Below, piece by piece: positions 1-6,761 of a stretch of DNA of 16,858 nt (positions within the stretch are counted from its first letter, which is position 1; each line of letters opens with the position of its first letter). The translations under genes were made by a program, and so were the position numbers. This DNA is from Methanolinea sp. UBA477 (GTDB lineage: Archaea > Halobacteriota > Methanomicrobia > Methanomicrobiales > Methanospirillaceae): NCBI GenBank assembly GCA_002509485.1, contig DAWO01000151.1, positions 1-16,858 on the forward strand, read 5' to 3'. A model generated the notes under the pieces. The model saw only the letters and a program-made list of their open reading frames with translations. It ran no database searches and was not told where the DNA came from.

Positions 1-95
1 TCGCTTCAATCGTCCCCTTTTTCACTATGATGTTGTGCACGGTTCCCCATGGGGGTGTCATACCGTTCCCTGACAGGATTAGGAGAGACCCTTTC
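1..95 (-). repeat. Degenerate copy (outer) of the 3' end of the Trm5-like gene
   Basis: This stretch repeats the last ~95 bases of the methyltransferase gene that ends at 195. Bases 59-78 are identical to 257-276 inside that gene and, read on the minus strand, still encode PVRERY in frame, followed by an unrelated frame ending in KGDD and a stop. Bases 1-21 and 29-53 are identical to 96-116 and 121-145 in the next copy. The copy may start outside the window. It is non-coding remnant sequence; the repeat relation is seen directly, its origin by tandem duplication is inference. Confidence 0.7.
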
Positions 96-192
96 TCGCT
101 TCAATCGTCCCCTTTTCCACGATGTTGTGCACGGTTCCCCATGGGAGGAGGCATCCCGCTCCATGACCGGGATCCGGTGTCGCGTCCGGGTC
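96..192 (-). repeat. Degenerate copy (inner) of the 3' end of the Trm5-like gene
   Basis: This is the second copy, directly downstream of the stop codon of the methyltransferase gene. The landmark gatgttgtgcac lies at 121-132, against gatgtcgtacac at 213-224 in the gene and the identical form at 29-40 in the outer copy, giving a period of 92 bases. On the minus strand it reads GTVHNIVEKG where the gene reads HAVYDIMAKG, in a frame that runs past the old stop. The PVRERY portion has diverged here (152-172 against 257-276). No gene is needed to explain 1-194. Confidence 0.7.
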
Positions 193-194
193 CT

Positions 195-1112
195 CTAATC
201 GCCCTTTGCCATGATGTCGTACACCGCGTGCCACCTGCCCGGAGAATAAGAGCGGACATACCGTTCCCTGACAGGACCTGCCGGCAGGCGGTCGATCGCG
301 GGGAGCAGTTCTCCCTCGCATGATACCAGCGCATAGCAGTGAATCGTCCCTCCCGGGCGGCATAGCCTGAGCGCCGATGGGAGGAACCGGTATGCATGCA
401 GGGGGAAGTTCATGATCACGCGGTCGAATACCCAGGGAAGGAGTGCAGGGAGGCGGTCGGCGTCTGCCAGGACCGGGAGGACGGATGCCGCCCTGTTCCG
501 CCTGATGTTCTCGACCATGAGGCGGACTGCCGCCGGGTTGAGGTCTGATGCGACCACGAACGAGGCTGAACCGGCAAGGGTGAGCGCAAACGGCCCGACG
601 CCTGCAAACATGTCGAGCACCCGTTCACCGGGGGACATGAGTGCCAGTACCCGCCTGCGCTCGGACGCCAGGCGGGCAGAGAAGTAGGCGGCCTCGAGAT
701 CGATCGCAAACGAGAGGCCGTATTCGGTATAGTCTGTCTTCGTGGTCGGAGTCCCGGCAAGCACCTCGAACCGGCGGGTCCGGAAGTCGCCCTCCACCTG
801 GCTCTCGGGAAAGAGGACGGTGTGGAGCGAGGGGCGTGATGCGAGGAGCGTCTCCGCGCCCGGGACATCCCTCTCCTGCATGACGGCGATTCCTCCGATT
901 TGTTCGTGCCTCGGGAGCACGGGCTCACGGGGATGGGCAGCAAACGGGCACCTCTCGGCACCCTCCAGGTATTCGGTGACGGGAAGGAGGACGGCGTCCC
1001 CTTCCGCACGGGGTTTCAGTGCCCTGTCGAGCAGCCCTGAGCTGATGAGCTCCTGCCGTTTCTCCTCGGCGCATCGCCGGCTCGCCCGGATGCACCACTG
1101 TTCCACCTCCAC
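195..1112 (-). CDS. Class I SAM-dependent methyltransferase, Trm5/Met-10+ family (tRNA G37 or wyosine pathway)
   Basis: A 305-residue protein of the family that contains archaeal tRNA m1G37 methyltransferase (Trm5) and the aminocarboxypropyl transferase Taw2. Visible are the family block TDYTEYGLSFAIDLEAAYFS (about 126-145), SAM motif I VLDMFAGVGPFA (165-176), the acidic ribose-binding loop SDLNP (189-193) and the active-site motif MNFP (234-237), which matches the MNLP of Trm5. The PVLPRHEQIGGIA block (65-76) is also family-like. The substrate, G37 methylation or aminocarboxypropyl transfer for wyosine, cannot be decided by eye. The likely start is GTG at 1112, with GTG at 1106 as alternative. 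Only 33 bp separate it from the divergent hmgA, so its promoter must overlap hmgA coding sequence. Two decayed copies of its 3' end follow the stop codon. Confidence 0.88.
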   Translation of the reverse strand: MEVEQWCIRASRRCAEEKRQELISSGLLDRALKPRAEGDAVLLPVTEYLEGAERCPFAAHPREPVLPRHEQIGGIAVMQERDVPGAETLLASRPSLHTVLFPESQVEGDFRTRRFEVLAGTPTTKTDYTEYGLSFAIDLEAAYFSARLASERRRVLALMSPGERVLDMFAGVGPFALTLAGSASFVVASDLNPAAVRLMVENIRRNRAASVLPVLADADRLPALLPWVFDRVIMNFPLHAYRFLPSALRLCRPGGTIHCYALVSCEGELLPAIDRLPAGPVRERYVRSYSPGRWHAVYDIMAKGD

Positions 1113-1145
1113 GAGACACCACCCATCATTTATCCGGAGAGACCA

Positions 1146-2360
1146 ATGATATCCATGGAAGGTTATCTCGAGAGACTTAAAAATGGGTCTCTGAAACTCT
1201 ATGCCCTCGAGAAGGAGCTTGCGCCGGAGGATGCGGTGCGGGTGCGGCGGGGCTTTCTCGAGGAGAGGACCGGGGTAAAACTGGATACGATCGGGTCATT
1301 TTCCATCAATATCGACCGGGCCGCAACAAAGAACTGCGAGAACATGATCGGCACGGTCCAGGTGCCGCTCGGGGTGGCAGGGCCGCTCCCTGTCAGGGGG
1401 GAGTATGCAGAGGGCGAGTATTACCTGCCGCTCGCCACCACCGAAGGTGCGCTCGTGGCCTCGGTCAACAGGGGGTGCAGCGCGATCGCCAGGGCAGGGG
1501 GGGCCGAAGCCCGGATACTGCGGGACGGCATGACGCGTGCCCCGGTCTTTGCGACGGACAGCGTCGTCCATGCAAAGGAGGTCGCCGACTGGGTGGCAGC
1601 ACACCGCGACGAGATAGCGGCAGCAGCGGAGAGCACCACCTCGCATGGAAAGCTCCTCGATGTCGTCCCCATCGTGACCGGCACGTCCGTCTTCGTCCGA
1701 ATGGAGTACGACACCAAGGACGCGATGGGCATGAACATGGTGACGATCGCCAGTGCACGGGCGGCAGAGGTGATCGGCGAGGCGACGGGAGCCCGGCTGG
1801 TGGCGCTCTCAGGGAACATGTGCACCGACAAGAAACCGGCGGCGATCAACCTGGTGCGGGGGAAGGGGAAGAGTGTCGTCGCAGGGGTCTTTCTCACGGA
1901 CGAGCTTGTCAGCACGGTCTTCAAGACCACTGCGGCGGCCATGGCCGAGGTGAACACGAGAAAGAACCTGGTCGGGTCGGCACGGGCCGGCTCGCTCGGC
2001 TTCAATGCCCATGCAGCAAATGTCGTCGCGGCGGTCTTCATCGCGTGCGGGCAGGATGCCGCCCACGTGGTGGAGGGCAGCAGCACGATCACGACCGTCG
2101 ATGCGGCGCCGGGTGGCGTCTACGTCTCGGTGACGATCCCGTCGCTTGCCGTGGGGACCGTCGGCGGGGGGACGGGGATCGGCACCCAGCACGAGTGCCT
2201 GGAACTGCTCGGGGTTGCCGGCGGCGGGGATCCCCCCGGCCGGAATTCAAAGAAGTTTGCCGAGATAATCGCGTGCGGCGTCCTTGCCGGCGAACTCTCG
2301 CTCATCGGTGCGCTTGCCGCCCAGCACCTCGCCCGGGCACATGCGCAACTGGGGCGGTAA
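1146..2360 (+). CDS. hmgA: Hydroxymethylglutaryl-CoA reductase, class I archaeal type
   Basis: Reduces HMG-CoA to mevalonate with NADPH, the committed step to archaeal isoprenoid lipids, in the cytoplasm. At 404 residues it has the soluble archaeal length without the eukaryotic membrane domain. Class I motifs are in order: ENMIG (65-69) and PLGVAGPL (74-81), TTEGALVASVNRG with catalytic Glu100, DAMGMNM (192-198) at the cofactor site, NMCTDKKPAAIN with catalytic Lys229, GQDAA with catalytic Asp303, GTVGGGTGIGTQ (337-348), and the C-terminal catalytic His399 in LARAHAQ. All four catalytic residues of class I enzymes are present. ATG at 1146 has GGAGAG four bases upstream; ATG at 1155 is an alternative with 13-base spacing. 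Nothing suggests damage. Confidence 0.97.
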   Translation: MISMEGYLERLKNGSLKLYALEKELAPEDAVRVRRGFLEERTGVKLDTIGSFSINIDRAATKNCENMIGTVQVPLGVAGPLPVRGEYAEGEYYLPLATTEGALVASVNRGCSAIARAGGAEARILRDGMTRAPVFATDSVVHAKEVADWVAAHRDEIAAAAESTTSHGKLLDVVPIVTGTSVFVRMEYDTKDAMGMNMVTIASARAAEVIGEATGARLVALSGNMCTDKKPAAINLVRGKGKSVVAGVFLTDELVSTVFKTTAAAMAEVNTRKNLVGSARAGSLGFNAHAANVVAAVFIACGQDAAHVVEGSSTITTVDAAPGGVYVSVTIPSLAVGTVGGGTGIGTQHECLELLGVAGGGDPPGRNSKKFAEIIACGVLAGELSLIGALAAQHLARAHAQLGR

Positions 2361-2556
2361 ATGCTGTGTACACGGGACCTGGCAGGGTGGTTCCCGTTTT
2401 TCCCATGCTGTGAGGAGTAAAGCGCGGGAGAGATGGCAGGGTTCCCTCGTGTCTCATGAGAGCCCGTTTCTGAGGGGCGGGCTCCGGTCTGCTTGATGAT
2501 TTGGGTCGCTCCGTCCCGGGCGGTGCATTGTACCTCAGCTCGTACCCGGAGATCCC
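2361..2556. other. Gene-free gap between convergent genes
   Basis: No convincing gene. The gap separates the converging 3' ends of hmgA and rimI. The only structure I see is an inverted repeat GAGCCCG (2460-2466) / CGGGCTC (2478-2484), a 7-bp perfect stem with an 11-base loop, without a following T-run. Confidence 0.4.
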
Positions 2557-3018
2557 CTAGAACCGGAACCACTTCATCATGATGATGGCATCCTCGCCGT
2601 CCGCGTAGTAATCTGCGATACAGAAGACCTGGCGGTATCCCAGTCTCGAGTAGAACTCCTGTGCGATGCGGTTTGACGCCCGGACCTCGAGCTGGACGCC
2701 TGAAGCGAGCTCTATCGCAAACTGCTGCTCCGCCCGCTTCACGAGCAGCCGTCCGATCCCCTTCTTCCGCGATGAGGGCGTGACTGCAAGGTTGCAGATA
2801 TGCCCGTACACCACTTCCCCCGTGTCTTCAATGCCGCCGGCGATGAACCCGACCACTTCACCGTCGATCTCGGCAACAAAGAAGGTAGAGGGGAAGTACC
2901 CGAGGGTCTCCTCGAATGTCGGCGCGTCCCAGGGATCGGGGAACGATTCCCGCTCTATCCGGACAATACTCTGTATATCTGTCGGTCTTGTCCTTCGTAT
3001 GGTTGCCTGGCCGATCAT
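2557..3018 (-). CDS. rimI: N-terminal protein acetyltransferase, RimI / archaeal Ard1 (Naa10) type
   Basis: A 153-residue GNAT-fold enzyme that transfers acetyl from acetyl-CoA to protein N-termini; archaeal members act broadly on Ser, Ala and Met N-termini. Diagnostic are the N-terminal IVRIERESFPDPW (18-30), HICNLAVTP (73-81) leading into the acetyl-CoA loop RKKGIG (84-89), LEVRASN (110-116), and EFYSRLGY (121-128) followed by DYYADGEDAIIM (136-147). This C-terminal DYY/EDA block separates RimI/Naa10 from generic GNAT enzymes. The start is ATG at 3018 with a weak AGGAAGAG upstream. It is divergent from the DUF1015 gene and probably shares a TATA box with it. Confidence 0.93.
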   Translation of the reverse strand: MIGQATIRRTRPTDIQSIVRIERESFPDPWDAPTFEETLGYFPSTFFVAEIDGEVVGFIAGGIEDTGEVVYGHICNLAVTPSSRKKGIGRLLVKRAEQQFAIELASGVQLEVRASNRIAQEFYSRLGYRQVFCIADYYADGEDAIIMMKWFRF

Positions 3019-3048
3019 CTGCTCTTCCTATTCTTTACAATTTCATTG

Positions 3049-3059
3049 CTATAATATAG
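3049..3059. promoter_or_regulatory. Shared bidirectional TATA box for rimI and the DUF1015 gene
   Basis: CTATAATATAG is nearly self-complementary and lies 31 bases from the rimI ATG (3018) and 39 bases from the DUF1015 ATG (3098). These are suitable distances for archaeal transcripts with very short leaders in both directions. No other AT-rich block occurs in the gap. Confidence 0.5.
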
Positions 3060-3097
3060 TCCCGGGAAGAAACGAATAGAAGAGAGAGCCGGTATAG

Positions 3098-4360
3098 ATG
3101 GTGGAGATTTATCGTTTTGCGGCCGTCAGGCCGGGAAAGAACGCAGCACAGGAGATTGCATCCGTGCCCTACGACGTGGTGACCGCACCCGAGGCCGCAC
3201 TCTGCATCAGGGAGAACCCGGACAGTTTCCTGCGGGTGAGCAGGCCGGATGCAGAACTTCCCGATCTTGCGCCTGATGACGACCGGGTCTACGCACGCGC
3301 ACGGGAGAACTTTCAGCGGATGCTCGACTCGGGCCGGCTCGAACGCGATCGGGTGCCGTCGCTCTACATATACCGCGTGATCGGCCCGGATATTGTCTAT
3401 TGCGGCCTTGCCTGCTGCCTTTCCACAACCGATTACGAAGAGAACACCATCCGGAAGCATGAGCTGACCCGGTATGACAAGGAGGAGGACCGGACCAGGC
3501 ATATCGACGCGGTGAATGCCCACACGGGACCGGTTGTTCTCCTCTACCGGAATGGTGGGGATATATCTGGTTTGCTGGAATCAATCGCCGCCGGTCGGGC
3601 TGTGCCCGACACCGAGGTGCGGTGGACGGACGGTACGGTGCACCAGGTGTTCTGTATCGATGACGCCGGTACACTCTCAAGAGTCGAGGCACTCTTCCGC
3701 GGGATCGATGCCCTCTACATCGCCGACGGCCATCACCGGGCCAAGTCGGCAACAAACGTCGCCGCACGACGTCAGGACCGGGGCACCGCGACCGGGGAGT
3801 CGAAGCGGTTCCTTGGCGTGCTCTTCGCGCACGACGGCGTGCGAATCCACGGGTACAGCCGCCTGGTGACAGACCTTGGCGGACTTGCCCCCGGCGAGTT
3901 CATCGAACGGCTCGGAAGATACTACGATGTCAGTCCCTGCGGGCCCGTCGACGTGAACCGGTTCCATATCCCGGCCCGCGAGGGGGTGCCCGCCGGGTGC
4001 CACGTGGTGCACATGTACCTCGGCGGGATATGGTACGAGTGCGTATCGCCCGCCCTGCCCGATGCAGGCATCATCGAGTCGCTCGACGTCTCCATCCTCC
4101 AGAAGGAGGTCCTGCTCGGGATCCTCGGCATCTCGGACCCGCGTGGTGATTCCCGGCTCCAGTACCTCGGCGGCGCCCACCCGATCGCCGATCTCCAGGC
4201 GAGGGTCGACTCGGGAGAGTTCGTGGTGGCCTTCGCGATGCAGCCGGTGCAGGTGGAGACTGTCCTCGATATCGCCGACACCGGTGTCATCATGCCTCCC
4301 AAATCCACCTGGTTCGAGCCAAAACTCCTCTCCGGGCTCCTCGTGCATACGCTGGACTGA
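3098..4360 (+). CDS. DUF1015 family protein
   Basis: A 420-residue soluble protein recognised as DUF1015 from its fixed blocks: RFAAVRPGK and SVPYDVVT near the N-terminus (6-29), TIRKHELTRYDKEEDRTRH (117-135), YIADGHHRAKSA (207-218) and the C-terminal MPPKSTWFEPKLLSGLL (about 400-416). The ADGHHR block looks like a metal or phosphate active site, but I know no firmly assigned reaction and give none. Length is about normal for the family and all blocks are present, so the gene looks intact. It is divergent from rimI and is followed by a hairpin plus T-run, so it is probably transcribed alone. The start ATG at 3098 fits the TATA box at 3049-3059. Confidence 0.93.
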   Translation: MVEIYRFAAVRPGKNAAQEIASVPYDVVTAPEAALCIRENPDSFLRVSRPDAELPDLAPDDDRVYARARENFQRMLDSGRLERDRVPSLYIYRVIGPDIVYCGLACCLSTTDYEENTIRKHELTRYDKEEDRTRHIDAVNAHTGPVVLLYRNGGDISGLLESIAAGRAVPDTEVRWTDGTVHQVFCIDDAGTLSRVEALFRGIDALYIADGHHRAKSATNVAARRQDRGTATGESKRFLGVLFAHDGVRIHGYSRLVTDLGGLAPGEFIERLGRYYDVSPCGPVDVNRFHIPAREGVPAGCHVVHMYLGGIWYECVSPALPDAGIIESLDVSILQKEVLLGILGISDPRGDSRLQYLGGAHPIADLQARVDSGEFVVAFAMQPVQVETVLDIADTGVIMPPKSTWFEPKLLSGLLVHTLD

Positions 4361-4375
4361 TCCGGAGCTGCCATC

Positions 4376-4410
4376 TTTTTTCGGGAGGTATTCCTTCCCG
4401 GGGAATTTTT
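4376..4410 (+). terminator. Hairpin with flanking T-runs after the DUF1015 gene
   Basis: Fifteen bases after the DUF1015 stop comes a T6 run (4376-4381). It is followed by CGGGAGG (4382-4388), a 5-base loop and CTTCCCG (4394-4400), a 7-bp stem with one G-T pair, then T5 (4406-4410). Archaeal polymerase terminates on T-runs, so either run could serve. Confidence 0.5.
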
Positions 4411-4530
4411 CCCTTTCTATTCAGGTAGATCTCTTTTCACGGCCTGGTCTGTCCGCATGCAGCCTGCCCGTGCTCTTTCCCAACATGCAGGGCAGATGAT
4501 ATCCCGTCATGGGAAGAAATGGGACTCTCG

Positions 4531-5155
4531 ATGAAGACTGTTGCCATCAATGCAAGCCCGAAGAGGGGCGGAGCCCTCTCGACCCTGATCGCCGAGACCG
4601 TCCGGACCGCGAGGGGGAGCAGGGCGCCGAAGTCGAAGAGCTCCGGCTTGCAGACCTTGATGTCAGGTACTGCAGGTTCTGCATGACCTGTTACACGGAT
4701 ACGGAGGCGCCGATCGGCACCTGCCCGCAGGATGATGACATGCGGTGGATTCTCCCGGCGCTCCGGGAGGCGGACGGATATATCCTTGGGACACAGGTTT
4801 CCAGCGGCCATGCAGACGCGATCATGAAGACATTCATAGAGCGGTGTGCCTGACACTGCAGGATCATCAAAGGGGAGACTGCTCTGGCTGAAGGGGCTCC
4901 CGACCACGCGGTTCACCGACCGCCGGCGCTGTGCCGTGACGCTTGCGACGGCGGGGACCATGCCGTCCTGGCTTCGTTTTCTCTGTGACACGGCCACCCG
5001 CCAGATGAAGGAGACCGCACGGCTCTCATTCAATGCCCGGGTGGTAGGCCACGCTCTACGCCGGTGAACAGACATTCAGGGGTCTTGTTGATTCAGATAT
5101 CCGGAAGGCAGGACGGCCTGGCGAGAGGCTCGTTTCAGCGATCAAGACGTCCTGA
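4531..5155 (+). pseudogene. Flavodoxin-family / NAD(P)H-dependent FMN reductase, frameshifted
   Basis: Pieces of one flavodoxin-family protein lie in order in three frames. The start MKTVAINASPKRGGALSTLI carries the FMN-phosphate loop SPKRGG. After a shift near 4600-4610 comes EVEELRLADLDVRYCRFCMT with cysteines spaced C-x2-C-x2-C-x10-C, then DDDMRWILPALREADGYILG and VSSGHADAIMKTFIERC. A stop and a shift near 4846-4860 lead to RLLWLKGLPTTRFTDRRRCA, a TLATAGTMPSW segment and FNARVVG. One extra C near 5049 moves to TLYAGEQTFRGLVDSDI, ending at the TGA at 5153-5155. Concatenated, the length is about 205 residues, normal for the family. Three independent shifts argue for a decayed gene rather than sequencing error, though low-quality sequence is the alternative. 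The intact protein would have been a cytoplasmic flavoprotein of redox metabolism. Confidence 0.85.
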
Positions 5156-5312
5156 TGCAGTACTGGCTCACAGCAAGGGCGGGAGAATCCCGGCAATTCC
5201 TCCTGTTTTTGACCTGCCCTGGAAAGCCATCTGCAGGCCGGCCGGGGGCTGGTGACCACCCGGCAGAGTGGGGATTTGTGCCGGTGCTGCCCCACCTCAT
5301 GGTCTGGGGTGT

Positions 5313-5347
5313 TCTCCGGTGTTTCCGGAAAGCAGGGAGATTTTTTT
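5313..5347 (+). terminator. Terminator-like hairpin and T7 run just before hisG
   Basis: TCTCC (5313-5317) pairs with GGAGA (5336-5340) around the perfect palindrome TTTCCGGAAA (5322-5331), and T7 (5341-5347) follows at once. It ends 24 bases before the hisG ATG. It may stop read-through from the pseudogene, act in the hisG leader, or its T-run may serve as a poor TATA element at about -28. I saw no histidine-rich leader peptide. Confidence 0.4.
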
Positions 5348-5371
5348 CCTGTGCCGTCCAACAGGGTACCC

Positions 5372-6244
5372 ATGATCCGCATCGCACTCCCGAAAGGGAG
5401 CCTGGAAGAACAGACGCTTCAGCTCTTCAGGGAGGCCGACCTTGAGGTGAAGAGGAGCGACCGCGACTACAACCCGATCATCGGGGATTCACGGATCGAG
5501 AAGGTGAAGATCCTCCGCCCGCAGGAGATCCCGAAGTACGTGGAGATGGGATACTTCGACATGGGCATCTCCGGTCTCGACTGGGTGAAGGAGACCGGGT
5601 CACGGGTTCGCGAGGTGGCAAAGCTCAACTACAGCAAGACCGGCGAGGGGACGGTCAAGATCGTGGTGGCGGTCCACCAGGACGAAGAGATCGGCGAGGT
5701 CTCACGGATCCGCCCGAACAGCCGGGTGACGACCGAGTACCCCGAGATCACGAAGGAGTACTTCGGGAGGCTCGGGATTCCCGTCCAGCTCTTCGCCTCC
5801 TATGGTGCCTCGGAGGCGAAGGTCCCCGACCTGATGGACGTCGTGGTGGACCTCACCGAGACGGGAAACACGCTCCGGCGAAACGGGTTGAAGATCATCG
5901 GCCAGATCATGGAGTCGTACACGGTGATCATCGCCAACCGCGAGAGCTTCGAGGACGAGGGAAAGAGGCGGGCGATCGAGGAGATCACGACCCTCCTCCT
6001 CGGGGTGATCGACGCGAGGCGCCAGGTGCTCCTCTCGATGAATGTCCCCGAGGCGACCATCGACGCGGTCATTGCGGCACTTCCGGCCTTGAAGAAGCCC
6101 ACCATCAGCAGGCTTGCCGGGATAGACTATTACAGCGTCCAGACGGTCGTTGACAAGGCGACGGTAAACACCCTGATTCCCGGCCTCAAGGCGGCAGGAG
6201 CCGAAGATATCCTGGAGATCCCGATCTCGAAGATCGTGCGGTAA
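5372..6244 (+). CDS. hisG: ATP phosphoribosyltransferase, long form
   Basis: Catalyses the first step of histidine synthesis, joining ATP and PRPP to N1-(5-phosphoribosyl)-ATP. At 290 residues it is the long form (HisG-L), which works without HisZ and is normally inhibited by histidine through the C-terminal domain. MIRIALPKGSLEEQT at the N-terminus and the PRPP-binding stretch from ASEAKVPDLMDVV into DLTETGNTLRRNG (146-172) are clear; the PRPP loop is around 160-168. Residues from about 218 on (VLLSMNVPEATIDAVIAALP to the end) form the ACT-like regulatory domain. ATG at 5372 starts the conserved sequence; the reading frame stays open upstream to 5252 but that extension is not HisG-like. A T8 run follows. 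No other his gene is adjacent. Confidence 0.97.
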   Translation: MIRIALPKGSLEEQTLQLFREADLEVKRSDRDYNPIIGDSRIEKVKILRPQEIPKYVEMGYFDMGISGLDWVKETGSRVREVAKLNYSKTGEGTVKIVVAVHQDEEIGEVSRIRPNSRVTTEYPEITKEYFGRLGIPVQLFASYGASEAKVPDLMDVVVDLTETGNTLRRNGLKIIGQIMESYTVIIANRESFEDEGKRRAIEEITTLLLGVIDARRQVLLSMNVPEATIDAVIAALPALKKPTISRLAGIDYYSVQTVVDKATVNTLIPGLKAAGAEDILEIPISKIVR

Positions 6245-6269
6245 GGAATACCAGGACATTCCCTCCTTC

Positions 6270-6277
6270 TTTTTTTT
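6270..6277 (+). terminator. T8 run after hisG
   Basis: Eight consecutive T, 26 bases after the hisG stop and preceded by the pyrimidine-rich ccctccttc. This is a typical archaeal oligo-T terminator without a clear hairpin. Confidence 0.55.
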
Positions 6278-6552
6278 GAAATAACCACGTGATTCGCGAC
6301 GGGAGACAATGCATGTGGCAAGGCCATTTCAGGAGAAAAACGAGGCATGAATGTGATCCTCCCCCTTTTCCGCCCGCAGTTTTTCACCTCCTGGGGCCAT
6401 ACCGGCCGGTATGAAACCGGATATCTCCTGATGCACGGTTTGCCCCTGCCCTCCAGGCCACAGGCACCAGTTTGTATTGACCAAATTATTGCCCTGATCT
6501 TCCATCAATATCGTATTCTCATCCAAAAATCCGATCCGGTAAAGGAAAATGG
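6278..6552. other. Gene-free stretch with a 16-bp perfect palindrome
   Basis: I find no gene I would defend between hisG and the RNase H gene. The striking element is the perfect palindrome CATACCGGCCGGTATG (6398-6413). It is followed by AAACCG (6414-6419) and CGGTTT (6436-6441), a second inverted pair with a 16-base loop. A 69-codon frame from 6347 with a passable Shine-Dalgarno sequence crosses it but resembles nothing known to me. Confidence 0.4.
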
Positions 6553-6578
6553 TTAAATAGAATAAAGAGAATTCTCTT
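6553..6578 (+). promoter_or_regulatory. Candidate TATA box with an operator-like palindrome
   Basis: TTAAATA (6553-6559) resembles an archaeal TATA box. It is followed by the perfect 14-bp palindrome AAGAGAATTCTCTT (6565-6578), which would lie between the TATA box and the expected start near 6580-6585, a usual position for an archaeal repressor site. The transcript would be either a small RNA or a ~180-base leader of the RNase H gene. Confidence 0.35.
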
Positions 6579-6582
6579 CAGT

Positions 6583-6682
6583 ATACAACAATTCACGGGA
6601 GAGAACCGGTTGAAAGGGAGACCGCATCGTAACGGCCCTCACCCCCCGGGTGGCACACTGCTGCCCATGCTCGCGCTTTTTT
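6583..6682 (+). ncRNA. Possible small RNA or structured leader upstream of the RNase H gene
   Basis: A GC-rich stretch without a good reading frame sits between the TATA-like site at 6553 and a T6 run (6677-6682). It contains the hairpin GGGTGGC-ACACT-GCTGCCC (6648-6666; seven pairs, two of them G-U in RNA). Promoter, structured body and oligo-T end are the layout of a small RNA, but I cannot match it to a known family. A leader with internal termination is equally possible. Confidence 0.25.
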
Positions 6683-6761
6683 CACCATATTCTCCCAAAA
6701 TTCTCTCGATTTCTGAAAGATACACCGATCTTCTGATTCCGATGAGGAAGGTGCATATACC

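Noticed and set aside
1..190. Repeats at the left edge as a CRISPR array
   Set aside because: Only two or three copies of a ~95-base unit occur, matching the adjacent gene end; there are no short repeats with regular unique spacers.
79..397. Minus-strand frames overlapping the 3' end of the Trm5-like gene
   Set aside because: They are out-of-frame readings through the gene end and its decayed copies.
1296..2192. Several long minus-strand frames inside hmgA
   Set aside because: Shadows of a GC-rich gene whose plus-strand product has every catalytic motif.
5252..5371. N-terminal extension of the hisG reading frame
   Set aside because: The frame is open but the extra residues are not HisG-like; the conserved family start MIRIALPKGS begins at the ATG at 5372.
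6347..6556. 69-residue plus-strand frame after hisG
   Set aside because: It has a passable Shine-Dalgarno sequence, but composition is unlike a protein, no homology is recognised, and it runs through the 16-bp palindrome.
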